The notes beneath the pieces are model-generated. The model was not told the DNA's origin and did no database searches. It was given only the letters and a program-made list of their open reading frames with translations. A stretch of DNA of 55,043 nucleotides, from contig JABDKP010000132.1 of NCBI GenBank assembly GCA_013002175.1, positions 1-55,043 on the forward strand, written 5' to 3'. A program made the translations under genes and the position numbers. Shown in pieces: positions 33,721 to 44,993 of this stretch (positions within the stretch are counted from its first letter, which is position 1; each line of letters starts with the position of its first letter). This stretch comes from Ilumatobacter sp. (GTDB lineage Bacteria; Actinomycetota; Acidimicrobiia; Acidimicrobiales; Ilumatobacteraceae).

Positions 33721-34464
33721 GTGAACAACGCCCTCAACCAACCACAGACGATCGTCGTGCTCGGCGGCGGCAGCGAGATCGCCCAGGCAATCGTCCGTGC
33801 GCTCGCGTCGCCCGCGCTGCGCGTCGTCGTGCTCGCGGCGCGCGCACCGGAGTCGGTCGAGATCGACGGCGTGGCCGACGGTGTCGTCGTCGACCGCGTC
33901 ACGTTCGACGCGACCGATCACGAAGGGCATGCCGCGCTGATTGACGCGCTCGCAGCCCGCCACGGCGACCTCGACGTCGTCGTCCAGGCGTTCGGCCAGC
34001 TCGGGACGTCGGTGGGCGAGGATCCGGCCGAGGCCGCCCGGCTGATCGACGTCAACACCACCGGGGCGGTCAGCTCGGGCCTCGGCGTCGCGGCCCAGCT
34101 CCGCCGGCAGGGGCACGGCGCGCTCGTCGTCCTGTCCAGCGTCGCCGGCGTGCGGACCCGGGCGTCGAACTTCGTCTACGGCGCATCCAAGGCCGGGCAG
34201 GATGCGTTCGCCACCGGCCTCGGGCACGCGCTGCACGGCAGCGGCGCCCGGGTGCTGACCGTGCGGCCCGGCTTCGTCCGGTCGCAGATGACCGAGGGCA
34301 TGCCCGAGGCCCCGTTCAGTGTCGACCCCGACGATGTGGCCGCGGCGGTCGCGAAGGGCCTGGTGCGACGTCAGCCCGTCGTGTGGGTGCCGGGACTGCT
34401 GCGGTTCGTGTTCGGCGTGTTGCGATATGCCCCCGGGTTCGTGTGGCGCAAGATCGACCGATGA
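33721..34464 (+). CDS. dprE2: Decaprenylphospho-beta-D-erythro-pentofuranosid-2-ulose 2-reductase (DprE2-like SDR)
   Basis: TIVVLGGGSEIAQAIVRALAS...VVVQAFGQLGTSVGEDPAEAARLIDVNTTGAVSSGLGVAAQLRRQGHGALVVLSSVAGVRTRASNFVYGASKAGQDAFATGLG; directly after dprE1. Confidence 0.92.
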   Translation: MNNALNQPQTIVVLGGGSEIAQAIVRALASPALRVVVLAARAPESVEIDGVADGVVVDRVTFDATDHEGHAALIDALAARHGDLDVVVQAFGQLGTSVGEDPAEAARLIDVNTTGAVSSGLGVAAQLRRQGHGALVVLSSVAGVRTRASNFVYGASKAGQDAFATGLGHALHGSGARVLTVRPGFVRSQMTEGMPEAPFSVDPDDVAAAVAKGLVRRQPVVWVPGLLRFVFGVLRYAPGFVWRKIDR

Positions 34465-35604
34465 GCCCCGCATCGCTGGCGGCTGCCGCAGGCCGGCTGC
34501 GAGGTCTCGGCGTCACGCGCGTCGAGTCGTACGCGTGGCGCGATCTCGACGACCCGGATGCCGGCGGGTCCGAGCTGCATGCCGACGAGATCTTCACGCG
34601 GTGGGCCGCGGCCGGCGTGGAGATCGAGCACCGCACGTCGGCGAAGGTGTCGCCTCGCCGCTTCGAACGCAACGGGTACACCGTCCACCAGCGCGGGGGC
34701 CGGTTCGACGTGTTCGTCCGTGTCGCGCTGCGCCAACTCGTCCGCCGACGGCCGGCGAGCACGGCCACGATCGAGATCTGGAACGGTGTCCCGTGGTTCG
34801 GGCCCGTCTGGGCCCCCCGGCGACGCGTGGTGTGGATGCACCACGTCCACCGCGAGATGTGGAACGACGCGCTGCCACGCCCGTTCAGCGACATCGGCCG
34901 GTTCGTCGAGACCCGGATCGCCCCCTGGTGCTACCGCCGCAGCCGGTTCGCGACGCTGTCGCCGTCGTCGGCCGAGGAGATCGAGGAGATCGGGATCCCG
35001 GCGGCACACCTCACGGTCATCCCGCCCGGCGTGCACGAGCGCTTCGTTGCGGACCCGGCTGGGCGCAGCCCGGATCCGGTGGTTCTGATCGTCGGCCGCC
35101 TCGCCCCGGTGAAGCGCCAGCGCGCCACGCTGGAGGCACTGGCGGCGGCGCGCCTCGCTGTCCCCGGCCTGCGTGTTCGCCTCGTCGGCGACGGCCCCGA
35201 CCGGGAGGCGATCGAGGCGTGGATCGCGACCCACGATGCTGCACCGTGGGTGACCGTGCTGGGCCGGGTCCCCGACGACCAGCTGGTCGCCGAGTACCAG
35301 GCGGCCTGGCTCGTGGTCAGCGGTTCGCTCGCCGAGGGGTGGGGGATGTCGCTGACCGAGGCCGGCGCATGCGGGACGCCCGGTGTGGCGACCGACATCC
35401 CCGGCCATCGCGAGGCGCTCGTTCACGGCGTCACCGGCCACCTCGTCGCCGATGTGCCGGCGCTCGGTCCGGCGGTTGTCGAACTCCTCGGTGATGCCGA
35501 TCGCCGGGCGAGCTACGGCGCAGCGGCGATCGAACATGCCGCGTCGCTGACGTGGAACGCAGTCGCCGCGCAGCAGTTGGAGCTGCTCTGCGACGCGATC
35601 GAGG

Positions 35605-36341
<737 letters not shown>

Positions 36342-36354
<13 letters not shown>

Positions 36355-39300
36355 CGACCGGACCTCCTGGTCGTCATTCGGGTGGGGATGAGTGCAAGCG
36401 CCACGATGGTACCGACGACCGCCCACGTGAGATCGCTCGCCCACGCGAAGTGGCTCGGCCAATCGGGTCCGATCGAGTAGTCACGCCGCCATTGCAACCC
36501 GATCACTCCGGCGGCGACCGCCGTCAGCAACGCGGCGGTGATCGCGGCACCGATCCACCTCACGTGCGGTCGCACCAGCACCGCGGCCGTCGCGGTGACG
36601 GCGGCGAGCGGGCCGGCGACGAGCACCAGCACGACGGCGAGCGCGCCCAGCACGACCGCCGTCTCGCGTTGCAGCAGCGGGCGTTCCGGCGTGTCTGCGA
36701 CGCCCACCGGTGCCGACCGCCGCCCCCGCACGAGCACCCCGAGGATGAGCACGCCGAACAGTGCCGAGACGATCAGTCCGAGCCGCACCCCGCGCTGCGG
36801 GGTCCAGCGGAACTCGAGCGACCGTGATTCGGCCGAGGGGCCGACGAGCCACCCGTTCGCGTACCCGTCGATCAGCACGGGCCCGTCGACGGACTCGCCG
36901 TCGATCGCGAGGGTCCATCCTTCGTTCCAGCTCTGACGCAACGTCACCCACAGCGGGGTCGTGGACGCGGCGAGCGAGCCCTCGATCGCCACCTTCGACG
37001 AATCGTCGACGACGACGGCGGGCCCGTCGATGATCGGCGCTGCGGTGGACGGGTCGACCGGCGTGTCGAGCACGATCCGGTCGATGTCGAGTCCGCTCGC
37101 TCCTCCCGGCGTGGCAGCGAGGCCATGGACGCCGGAACTCAATTCGATCGGGCCGTCGCAGAGCCGCAGCGTCAACTCGCCGCGCTGCAGCGCGGCGTCG
37201 ACGGAGCCGTCGACCTCGACGCCGACCGGGCGCTCGTCGATCGCCACGAGATCCTCACGGCACCCGGTGTCGATCGTTGCGGACGTCTCGACCGGGGCGG
37301 CGTCACCGAGCGCGACGTCGACGATGCCGATCGGCAGCACCTCGGGGACGCCGGAGAAGTAGTTCGGCGACGTCACCTCGGCGACGCCGGTCACGGTCAC
37401 CGTCGTCGTGTCCCCGGCGGAGGCGGCGTATCCGGGCAGTGCATGCGCCACCGTCGCGACGCCGCCGACTGCCACGACCCCGTTCAGCGCGACGTCCCAC
37501 GACTGCGTGGCGGTGCCGACTGTCAGCGCGGTGGGCACGGTGTGCCGACCATCGTCCAGCCAGGAGACGACGATCTCCTCGCCGCGCACAGGCCCGTCGT
37601 GCTCGACGGTGACCGTCGCGCCGAGCTGATCACCGAACGGTGTCTGCCATGCGGTCGACGGGTCGCCGTCGAAGGCCGAGGCGCCCCGCGACGCGACCGA
37701 GCCCGGCAGGCGGCGATCGGCCCGGACCAGGGGCGTCTCGCCCAGCAGCGATGCCAGCACCTCGTCGGAGGCATCGGCGGACAGGCGGACCTCGCCGACG
37801 ACGTCGAATCGGCGCGCGTCGGGCACGGTGAACTCGCGCAGCAACCAGCGCTCCGGGTCGTCACGGTTCGGTGTGGCAGCGTCGATCCGCTGCCGCGTCA
37901 TGAGATACGTGAGGCGCTGTCCCGGCGCCGGTCCGACGCCGGCCTCCGCCAGGTCGTCGCTCGTCGGAGCCGGGAGCCGGGTGACCCGCACGTCGCGGCG
38001 GTCGGCGATCACGACCTCGGCGAGTCCGACGCCCGGTTGGCCGACGTACGAGCTGAGCGGCCCGCGGCTGTCACTCAGCACCTCGATCCGCATCGTCGAG
38101 AACTCGACGTCCGGGAGCGGGACGGCCTGGCCGGGCACCTCGCGCGACGACGTGTCGAGTGTCGTCCGGAACTGCGTGTCGTCGTCGAGCGTGATCTCGA
38201 TGTCGACGATGTGCCGTTGCGTACTGCCGGTGATCGGCTGGAGGATCGTCACCGAGTCGGCGCGCACCGGCTGCGCCAGATCGACTTCCCACTGCAACCC
38301 GCGGGGGTCGTCGAACACCGCGCCCCGCCAGGCGGTGGTCGGATCGCCGTCGAACGCGAACCACGGGGCGTCCTCCGGCGTGTAGGCGAAACTGTTGCCG
38401 TACGAGCTCGCACGGATCGCCTCGACATCACCGCGATGCACGGCGATCGTCTGCTCGTCGGGGCCGTCGTCGAACAGGTCGAGCGCAGCGTTGCCCGAAT
38501 CCCGGTCGAACTGCAGCTCCCCGGCCGGCTCGAGCGCACCGAGGTTCGACCCGATCGTCGACCAGCGGCGAGCCTGTTTGCGGTTGGTGTCGCTGACCAC
38601 CCACCACGTGTTGCGCCCGGTCAACGCGGCCACGTCGTCGCCCGCTGCGTGGCGGTCGTCGAGCGTCGCGGCGTACAGCAGGGGCCGGGCAGGGTCGAGG
38701 AGGCCGGCGCCGGCGAGGTCGACGACGCCGTCACCGCTGCCGGCGACGACGACCGGGGCGAGCGCCGATCGTGCCTCGACCATCGGCACCGGGCCGAGAT
38801 CGAACGCGGCGACCGCAGGAAACGCCGACGGCACGTCGCGACGCGCCAGCGTGGCCTCGTCGACGAGCGGGATCTCGGTGAGGTCGGCGGTCAGCGGACC
38901 GACGTGGTCGGGCGGTCCCAGCACCGCTGTCACGTCCTGATGGACCGGACCGGGGCGGGCCAGCCGGTAGCGCTCGTGTTCGAGATCGTTCCGCACGACC
39001 ACCGTCTCGACGCCGAACACGGACGCGACCGCCGGCAGCGCCTCCGGCTCGAACCACCCCTCGGCGAGCCGGCGCTCGAAAGCGTTCAGCAGGTCGGCGG
39101 TGCCCGCCCCGCCCTGGGGGACCAGCTCGCGGTACAGCACCGGGCGCTCGACGAGGCCGGGCAGTACGGGGTCGACGGTGCCACCCCAGCGGTAGGCCGC
39201 GAAGTCCGCGCCCGGCAGTGCGTACACCCGCCCCTCGCCGTTGTCGTCGAGCCACTTCGCCAACTCACGTTCGTACACCGGCAGGTCCTCGTCGCGCAAC

Positions 39301-40598
39301 AACGAGTCCGACAGTGCGGTCCCGCTGAACCACGGGAAGAGCTGGAGCAGGACGAGGACGATGCCCGCCGCCGGCACCAGCCGGCCCGGCACGCTCGGCG
39401 CACGTTCGGCCGACCACCGCCGGACGCGGTCGGTGAACGCGCCGAGACCGAGCGCCAGGGCGAACACCACCAGTGGCGCGGCACGCGGGGTGGACCGCAG
39501 GGCGGCCCCGACCGTCGTCTCCGTGGCCAGCCACTCGAACGCCGCCCCGTACGGCGTCTGCCGCCCGAGCGGGGCAGCGCCGACGCTGACGATCATCCCG
39601 ACCAGCAGCAGCACCGCGGCAGTGACGCGGCCGACGAACGCATTGAGGAATCCGGCGAGAGCCAGCCCGGCGATCAGGAAGCCGAGCGCGACGACGGCCG
39701 GGTTGTCGATGTACGGCTGCGACGGGCCGACCCACGGGTCGAGCCGGTCGCCGCCGTAGAAGAACCAGTACCCGAGCCCGCGCAGGATCTCCGGTGACGT
39801 GCTCGACGACTCGACCGCCTCGTACGCCTCGGTGTACTGCAGGATCGGGAGCCCGTAGGTACCCTGCACACTCAATCCGACGATCCACCAGGCGGACACT
39901 CCCGCACACAGCACGCCGATGCGGCCGACGGCGCGCAGCACCGCTCCGACCGCGACCCGCCCGCTGAGCGCGTCGGCGATCAGCCAGATCACCGGCGCGA
40001 GGCCGACGAGCACCAGCGATGTCGCGTTGACGCTGCCGACGAGCGCGACGGTCACGGCAAACCAGGCTGCCGGCCGCCACGACCCGGTCCGCGCGGCCTG
40101 CGCCGCGAGGAGCAGCATCCACGGCAGCGCTGCCCACGGCCCGAGGATCACGGAGAGTCGTGAGAGGTAGCTGAGCAGGTACGGGGTGAACCCGTACGCG
40201 CACGCCGCCACGAGCGCGGCCGCCGCCGTCCAGCCCATCCACCTGGTCAGCCGGTACGTGCCGTACGCGGCGGCGAACACCATCGTCGCCCACAGCAGTC
40301 GCTGGGTCACCCAGTCGGGGCTGCCGATGCGTTCCATCACCCAGTAGTACGGACCGAGCGGGAACAGGTAGCCGATGTTCTGGTGCGGGACGGTGCCGGC
40401 GCCGACGGACGGGTCCCACATCGACGCGGCGTCGGTGAGCAGGCCGCCGGGATCGATCGTGAGGTACGACTTGGTGTCGGCGCTGACGCGGCCCGGTCGC
40501 GTCGCCAACATCGGCACGTACGCCAGCAACGCCAGCACCACCGCGGCCGTCCGGTCCGGCACCGCGACGAGCCGGCTCACGACGCGGTCCCGAATCAT
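36342..40598 (-). CDS. AftD-like alpha-arabinofuranosyltransferase (DUF3367 GT-C) with discoidin/CBM-like modules, paralogue 1
   Basis: 1418 aa; N-terminal multi-TM GT-C (VVLALLAYVPMLATRPGRVSADTKSYLTIDPGGLL...); discoidin-like APWFAFDGDPTTAWRGAVFDDPRGLQWEVDLAQPVRADSVTILQP and SRGASAFDGDPSTAWQTPFGDQLGATVTV; C-terminal TM helices. Confidence 0.88.
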
Positions 40599-40606
40599 CG
40601 TGACAG

Positions 40607-40612
40607 AACGTA
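40607..40612 (-). promoter_or_regulatory. Candidate -10 (TACGTT) 8 nt before aftD-like 1 ATG (40598)
   Basis: Divergent from TATCGT (40621-40626, +) 9 nt before ATG 40636. Confidence 0.4.
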
Positions 40613-40620
40613 CAGGCAGC

Positions 40621-40626
40621 TATCGT
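40621..40626 (+). promoter_or_regulatory. Candidate -10 (TATCGT) 9 nt before GT2 ATG 40636
   Basis: TATCGT-9 nt-ATG. Confidence 0.4.
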
Positions 40627-40635
40627 CTCCCCACG

Positions 40636-41358
40636 ATGACTGCCACGGCGACGAGATGCCTCTCGGTGGTCATCCCCTGCTACAACGAGCAGGGAACCGT
40701 GACGCAGCTCGTGGATCGGGTGCTCGCGTCGCCGCTCACCGCGCAGGTCGTCATCGTCGACGACGGGTCCACCGACGGCACCCGCGATCGCCTGGCGGAG
40801 ATCTCAAATCCTGCCGTCACCGTGCTGCTGCACGACCGCAACCAGGGCAAGGGCGCCGCCCTGCGGACCGGTTTCGCAGCTGCGTCGGCGACGTACGTGA
40901 TCGTCCAGGATGCCGACCTCGAATACGACCCCGCCGAGTACGAGCGGATGATCGGACCACTGGAGTCGGGCCGCGCCGACGTCGTCTACGGCTCACGGTT
41001 CGTGTCCAGCGAGCCGCACCGCGTGCTCTACTTCTGGCACAGCGTCGGCAACCGCTTGCTGACGCTGATGTCGAACATGTTCACCGACCTCAACCTCAGC
41101 GACATGGAGACGTGCTACAAGGCGTTCCGGCGCGAGGTGATCCAGGCGGTGACGATCGAGGAGGACCGTTTCGGCTTCGAGCCCGAGATCACCGCCAAGG
41201 TGGCGCGGATGGGTGTCGCGGTCTACGAGGTGGGCATCTCGTACTCCGGGCGCACCTACGAGGACGGCAAGAAGATCGGCTGGCGCGACGGCGTGCGGGC
41301 GGTGTGGTGCATCCTCAAGTACTCCGCGATCGGCCACCGCCTGCGCCGAATCGCGTGA
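40636..41358 (+). CDS. Glycosyltransferase family 2 (DPM/DPG synthase-like)
   Basis: CLSVVIPCYNEQGTVTQLVDRVLASPLTAQVVIVDDGSTDGTRDRL...YVIVQDADLEYDPAEYERMIGPL...MSNMFTDLNLSDMETCYKAFR. Confidence 0.94.
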   Translation: MTATATRCLSVVIPCYNEQGTVTQLVDRVLASPLTAQVVIVDDGSTDGTRDRLAEISNPAVTVLLHDRNQGKGAALRTGFAAASATYVIVQDADLEYDPAEYERMIGPLESGRADVVYGSRFVSSEPHRVLYFWHSVGNRLLTLMSNMFTDLNLSDMETCYKAFRREVIQAVTIEEDRFGFEPEITAKVARMGVAVYEVGISYSGRTYEDGKKIGWRDGVRAVWCILKYSAIGHRLRRIA

Positions 41359-43499
41359 GCGTGGGCGCCGAGCCGGCATCGGTGCGTGCCCGCCTGGCCG
41401 AGCGCGGACGAGACGCGGTCCGCCGACCGGCGCCGGCCGGCGACGCGATCGATCGACGACGCTGGTCGCGAGCGGCCGCCGGTGGTGGCACGGCGGCACT
41501 CGTCGTGCAGACGTGGATGCTGACCGCCGGTACGTGGGACCTGCTGCGATGGGATCAGACCGCGGATTTCTACGACGAGCAGGCGCACGCGATGCTCGAC
41601 GGCACGCTGGCGATGGATCCGCTCGTGCTCGGGATCGAATCGTTCAGCCGAGGCGACGACGCGTACATGTACTTCGGACCGGTGCCGGCGGTGATGCGGT
41701 TGCCGGTCGCCGCGCTGACCGACCGCCTCGACGGGCGGCTCGGCACCGTGTCGATGCTGCTCGCCCTCGTCGTCACGCTCGTCGTCCTCGTCGGCCTCGG
41801 CTGGCGGCTCCGGACACGCGTCCTGGGCGATCTCACGGTGTCGCGTGGTGAGGCGGCCGGTGCGGCCGCGCTGATGTTCGCCGTCATCGGCGGGAGCAGC
41901 CTGCTGTTCACCGCGTCGCGGACGTGGGTGTACCACGAGGCGATCATGTGGGGGGTTGCGTGGACGATGGCGAGCTACGCCGCGCTGTTGCTGTGGCTCG
42001 ACGGGCACGGTCGGCGGTTCCTCGTCTGGGCCACGGTGGCGGCGACCGGCGCGATGCTGACTCGCCCGTCGATCGGGGGCGGCGCGCTCGCCGCGCTCGG
42101 GGCGGTCCTCGCGTGGTCGCTCGTCGACCGGTATCGGCCCGCGCTGCGTCGTGGCCGCGACGCGCTCGGCCGGCTGCGGATGAACAGCCGTGAGCAGCCA
42201 CCCCTCGGCCTGCTCGCCGCATCGGTCGCCGTACCGGTGGCCTCGTATGCACTGGTCAACTGGCTGAAGTTCCGCACGCTGTTCTCGGTGCCGTTCGACC
42301 GCCAGGGGTTCACCCTGCTCAGCGCCCAGCGACGGGCGATGCTCGACGCCAACGGCGGCACGCTGTTCAGTTGGCGGTTCGTGCCGACCAACGTCGTCAG
42401 CTACCTCCGCCCCGACACGGTGCAGGTCGACGGGCTGTTCCCGCTGGTGCACATCCGCCCGAATTCGCTGCGGATCGGCGACCCGGTCTACGACCTGGTC
42501 GACCTGACGGCCGGTTTGCCGGCAACGATGCCACTGCTCGTCGTGCTGGCACTCATGGGCGGTGTGGCGGTCGTCCGCGGGGGAGCGGCGATGATCTCCC
42601 TGCGTCCGATCCTGCTCGGGTGCGCGGTCGGTACGCTGCCGGTGCTGAGCATCGGCTATCTCGCCAACCGGTACCAGAGCGATTTCCTGCCGCTGGTCCT
42701 GGTCCCGGCCCTGCTCGGTGCGCCGGTGCTCACCGGTTGGTTGCGCGGCCGGACGCCGCGCCAGGCCGCGCCGGTCGTCGCCGGCGCGTGTCTGCTCGGG
42801 CTGTTCGGCGTCGGCACGAATGCTGCGTTGGCGTACACGTACCAGCGGGCGTACGCGCCCCCCGCGTCGCCGTCGCAGCTCGCCGGGTACATCGACACGC
42901 AGTTGGCCTTCGACCGGTGGGTCGGCGACGGACGGCTGCCGCACGTCTCCCGGGGCGAGGTGTTGCCGGCCGAGGCCGACCTCGGCGACATCCACATCGT
43001 GGGCGATTGCGATGCCGTGTACTGGAGCGACGGTCGCGAGTCGTTCGACCTGACGGCCACGCCGTGGAAGGGCGTCCAGCGTGCCGACGGCGAAGGTGGC
43101 TTTGCGGGCACGGTCGAGTTCGCGCACGGGACGGGCGTCGAGCGCGTCCCGATCGTGATCGTGACCGACGGCGGGGCGCTCACCGCTGACATCACTGCGC
43201 TGCTGGACCACGACCGCGACACATTGTCCGTCCGCCTCGACACCGGCCGCGAGACGAAGGCCGGACCCGACATGCCGCTGCGCACCGGGGCCGGGCTCGA
43301 CCTGGACGTCGTCACCGATCCGCGGGTCGGGGTGCTGGAGGTGCGGCTGGACGGTCGCCTCGCCCTGTTCGCCGGTCATCGGCGGGGGACGGTGATCACG
43401 CCGGCGAGCAACGCCGGCGCGGGCGACGGCCGGGCGATCGTGGCCCAGCGCCCGGTCGACATGTCACTGTGCCGTGACCTGCTCGCGAGCGCCCGGTGA
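41355..43499 (+). CDS. Large multi-TM membrane protein, GT-C (GT39/PMT-like) candidate
   Basis: GTGA overlap with GT2; DFYDEQAHAMLDGTLAMDPLVLGIESFSRGDDAYMYFGPVPAVMRLPVAAL followed by many TM segments and a C-terminal soluble domain. Confidence 0.8.
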   Translation: MSVGAEPASVRARLAERGRDAVRRPAPAGDAIDRRRWSRAAAGGGTAALVVQTWMLTAGTWDLLRWDQTADFYDEQAHAMLDGTLAMDPLVLGIESFSRGDDAYMYFGPVPAVMRLPVAALTDRLDGRLGTVSMLLALVVTLVVLVGLGWRLRTRVLGDLTVSRGEAAGAAALMFAVIGGSSLLFTASRTWVYHEAIMWGVAWTMASYAALLLWLDGHGRRFLVWATVAATGAMLTRPSIGGGALAALGAVLAWSLVDRYRPALRRGRDALGRLRMNSREQPPLGLLAASVAVPVASYALVNWLKFRTLFSVPFDRQGFTLLSAQRRAMLDANGGTLFSWRFVPTNVVSYLRPDTVQVDGLFPLVHIRPNSLRIGDPVYDLVDLTAGLPATMPLLVVLALMGGVAVVRGGAAMISLRPILLGCAVGTLPVLSIGYLANRYQSDFLPLVLVPALLGAPVLTGWLRGRTPRQAAPVVAGACLLGLFGVGTNAALAYTYQRAYAPPASPSQLAGYIDTQLAFDRWVGDGRLPHVSRGEVLPAEADLGDIHIVGDCDAVYWSDGRESFDLTATPWKGVQRADGEGGFAGTVEFAHGTGVERVPIVIVTDGGALTADITALLDHDRDTLSVRLDTGRETKAGPDMPLRTGAGLDLDVVTDPRVGVLEVRLDGRLALFAGHRRGTVITPASNAGAGDGRAIVAQRPVDMSLCRDLLASAR

Positions 43500-43528
43500 C
43501 CGGCCGGACCGGCCGCAGGCATCGTGGA

Positions 43529-43534
43529 TAGTCT
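43529..43534 (+). promoter_or_regulatory. Candidate -10 (TAGTCT) 7 nt before ATG 43542
   Basis: TAGTCTccccgggATG. Confidence 0.45.
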
Positions 43535-43541
43535 CCCCGGG

Positions 43542-44993
43542 ATGTCCTCGGCCCCTGACGCCCCGCGCATCGGCGTGCTGGTGGTCGCCTACAACGCGGC
43601 ACAGCACCTCGCGGCGACGCTCGACCGGATCCCCGAGGACTTCATCGGGCAGATCACCGAGGTGCTCGTGTGCGACGACGCCAGCCAGGACGACACGTAC
43701 GGCGTCGGGTTGGCGTACCAGCAGCTCGGTGGCGATCTCCCCACGCAGATCGTGCGCCGGCCGATCAACCTCGGGTACGGCGGCAACCAGAAGGCCGGGT
43801 ATCGGTGGGCGATCAAGGAGGAACTGGACATCGTCGTGCTGCTGCACGCCGACGGCCAGTACGCACCGGAGATGCTCGCCGACATGGTCGCCCCGATCGC
43901 GGCCGGCGAGGCCGACGCGGTCTTCGGCTCGCGGATGATGGAGCCCGGTGCTGCGCTGCGCGGTGGCATGCCGCGCTACAAGTACTACGGCAACCGGATC
44001 CTGACGACGTGGCAGAACGCAATGGCGGGCACGTCGTTCTCGGAGTGGCACTCCGGGTATCGGGCGTACTCGGTGGCGGCGCTGCAGCAGATCCCGTTCC
44101 AGGGCAACTCGGACGGGTTCGACTTCGACACCGAGATCATCGTGCAGCTGATCGAGAGTGGGGCGCGGATCACCGAGATCGCGATCCCGACCTACTACGG
44201 CGACGAGATCTGCCATGTCGACGGCATTCCCTACGCGTGGGACGTTGCCCGGCTCGTCGGGAAGTACCGCCTGCACAAGATGGGCTTCGGGACCGGTGCG
44301 TTGGCGTTCGCGTCCGAGCCGTACGAGATGAAGCACGATCCGGGTTCGTCCCACGGTCGTCTGCTCGCGTGGTTGGCGGATCGTCCGGCGTCGCGGATCC
44401 TCGACCTCGGCTGCACCGACGGTGCCCTCGGCGCGCGGATGCGGGCGCTCGGCCATCACGTCACCGGCGTCGACGTCGAGCGCCACCCGGGGGTGGAGCA
44501 GCGCGTCGACCGGTTCGTGCTCGCCGATCTCGACGACGGGATTCCCGAGTCGGTCGGTGATGGCTACGACGTGATCGTCTGCGCCGACGTGATCGAGCAT
44601 CTCCGCGATCCCCAGCAGATGCTCGCGGCAACCGTCGCTCGGCTGGCGGGAGGTGGCAGTGTGCTCGCCAGCGTGCCGAACTTCGGGCACTGGTACCCCC
44701 GGCTGCGGGTGATGCTCGGCCTGTTCGACTACGACCGGCGCGGCATCCTCGATGCGACCCACGTCCGGTTCTTCACCCGGCGCAGCTTCGAGCGGCTGAT
44801 CGGCGTGTCGGGTCTGTCGGTCGTGCGTCGTGATGCCACCGGGCTGCCGCTCGATGTCGCCAACCGGGGCTCGCAGGATGACGGCGCGGCCGCCCGCCTC
44901 GGCGTCGTCGGAACGATCGACCGGGCGGCGGTCAGGCTGCGTCCGCAGCTGTTCGGGTATCAGTTCCTGTACGAGCTGAAACCCAGCCACTGA
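43542..44993 (+). CDS. Bifunctional GT2 glycosyltransferase / class I SAM methyltransferase fusion
   Basis: GT2: IGVLVVAYNAAQHLAATLDRIPEDF...VLVCDDASQDDT...LHADGQYAPEML; methyltransferase: SRILDLGCTDGALGARMRALGHHVTGVDVE...YDVIVCADVIEHLRDPQQML. Confidence 0.92.
   Translation: MSSAPDAPRIGVLVVAYNAAQHLAATLDRIPEDFIGQITEVLVCDDASQDDTYGVGLAYQQLGGDLPTQIVRRPINLGYGGNQKAGYRWAIKEELDIVVLLHADGQYAPEMLADMVAPIAAGEADAVFGSRMMEPGAALRGGMPRYKYYGNRILTTWQNAMAGTSFSEWHSGYRAYSVAALQQIPFQGNSDGFDFDTEIIVQLIESGARITEIAIPTYYGDEICHVDGIPYAWDVARLVGKYRLHKMGFGTGALAFASEPYEMKHDPGSSHGRLLAWLADRPASRILDLGCTDGALGARMRALGHHVTGVDVERHPGVEQRVDRFVLADLDDGIPESVGDGYDVIVCADVIEHLRDPQQMLAATVARLAGGGSVLASVPNFGHWYPRLRVMLGLFDYDRRGILDATHVRFFTRRSFERLIGVSGLSVVRRDATGLPLDVANRGSQDDGAAARLGVVGTIDRAAVRLRPQLFGYQFLYELKPSH

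Noticed and set aside
37125-39797. 890-aa plus-strand ORF opposite AftD-like 1
   Set aside because: Antisense shadow; low-complexity composition, and the minus strand encodes a coherent GT-C/discoidin protein.
41256-43379. 707-aa minus-strand ORF opposite the GT-C-like membrane protein
   Set aside because: Antisense shadow of a TM protein with coherent hydrophobic segments.
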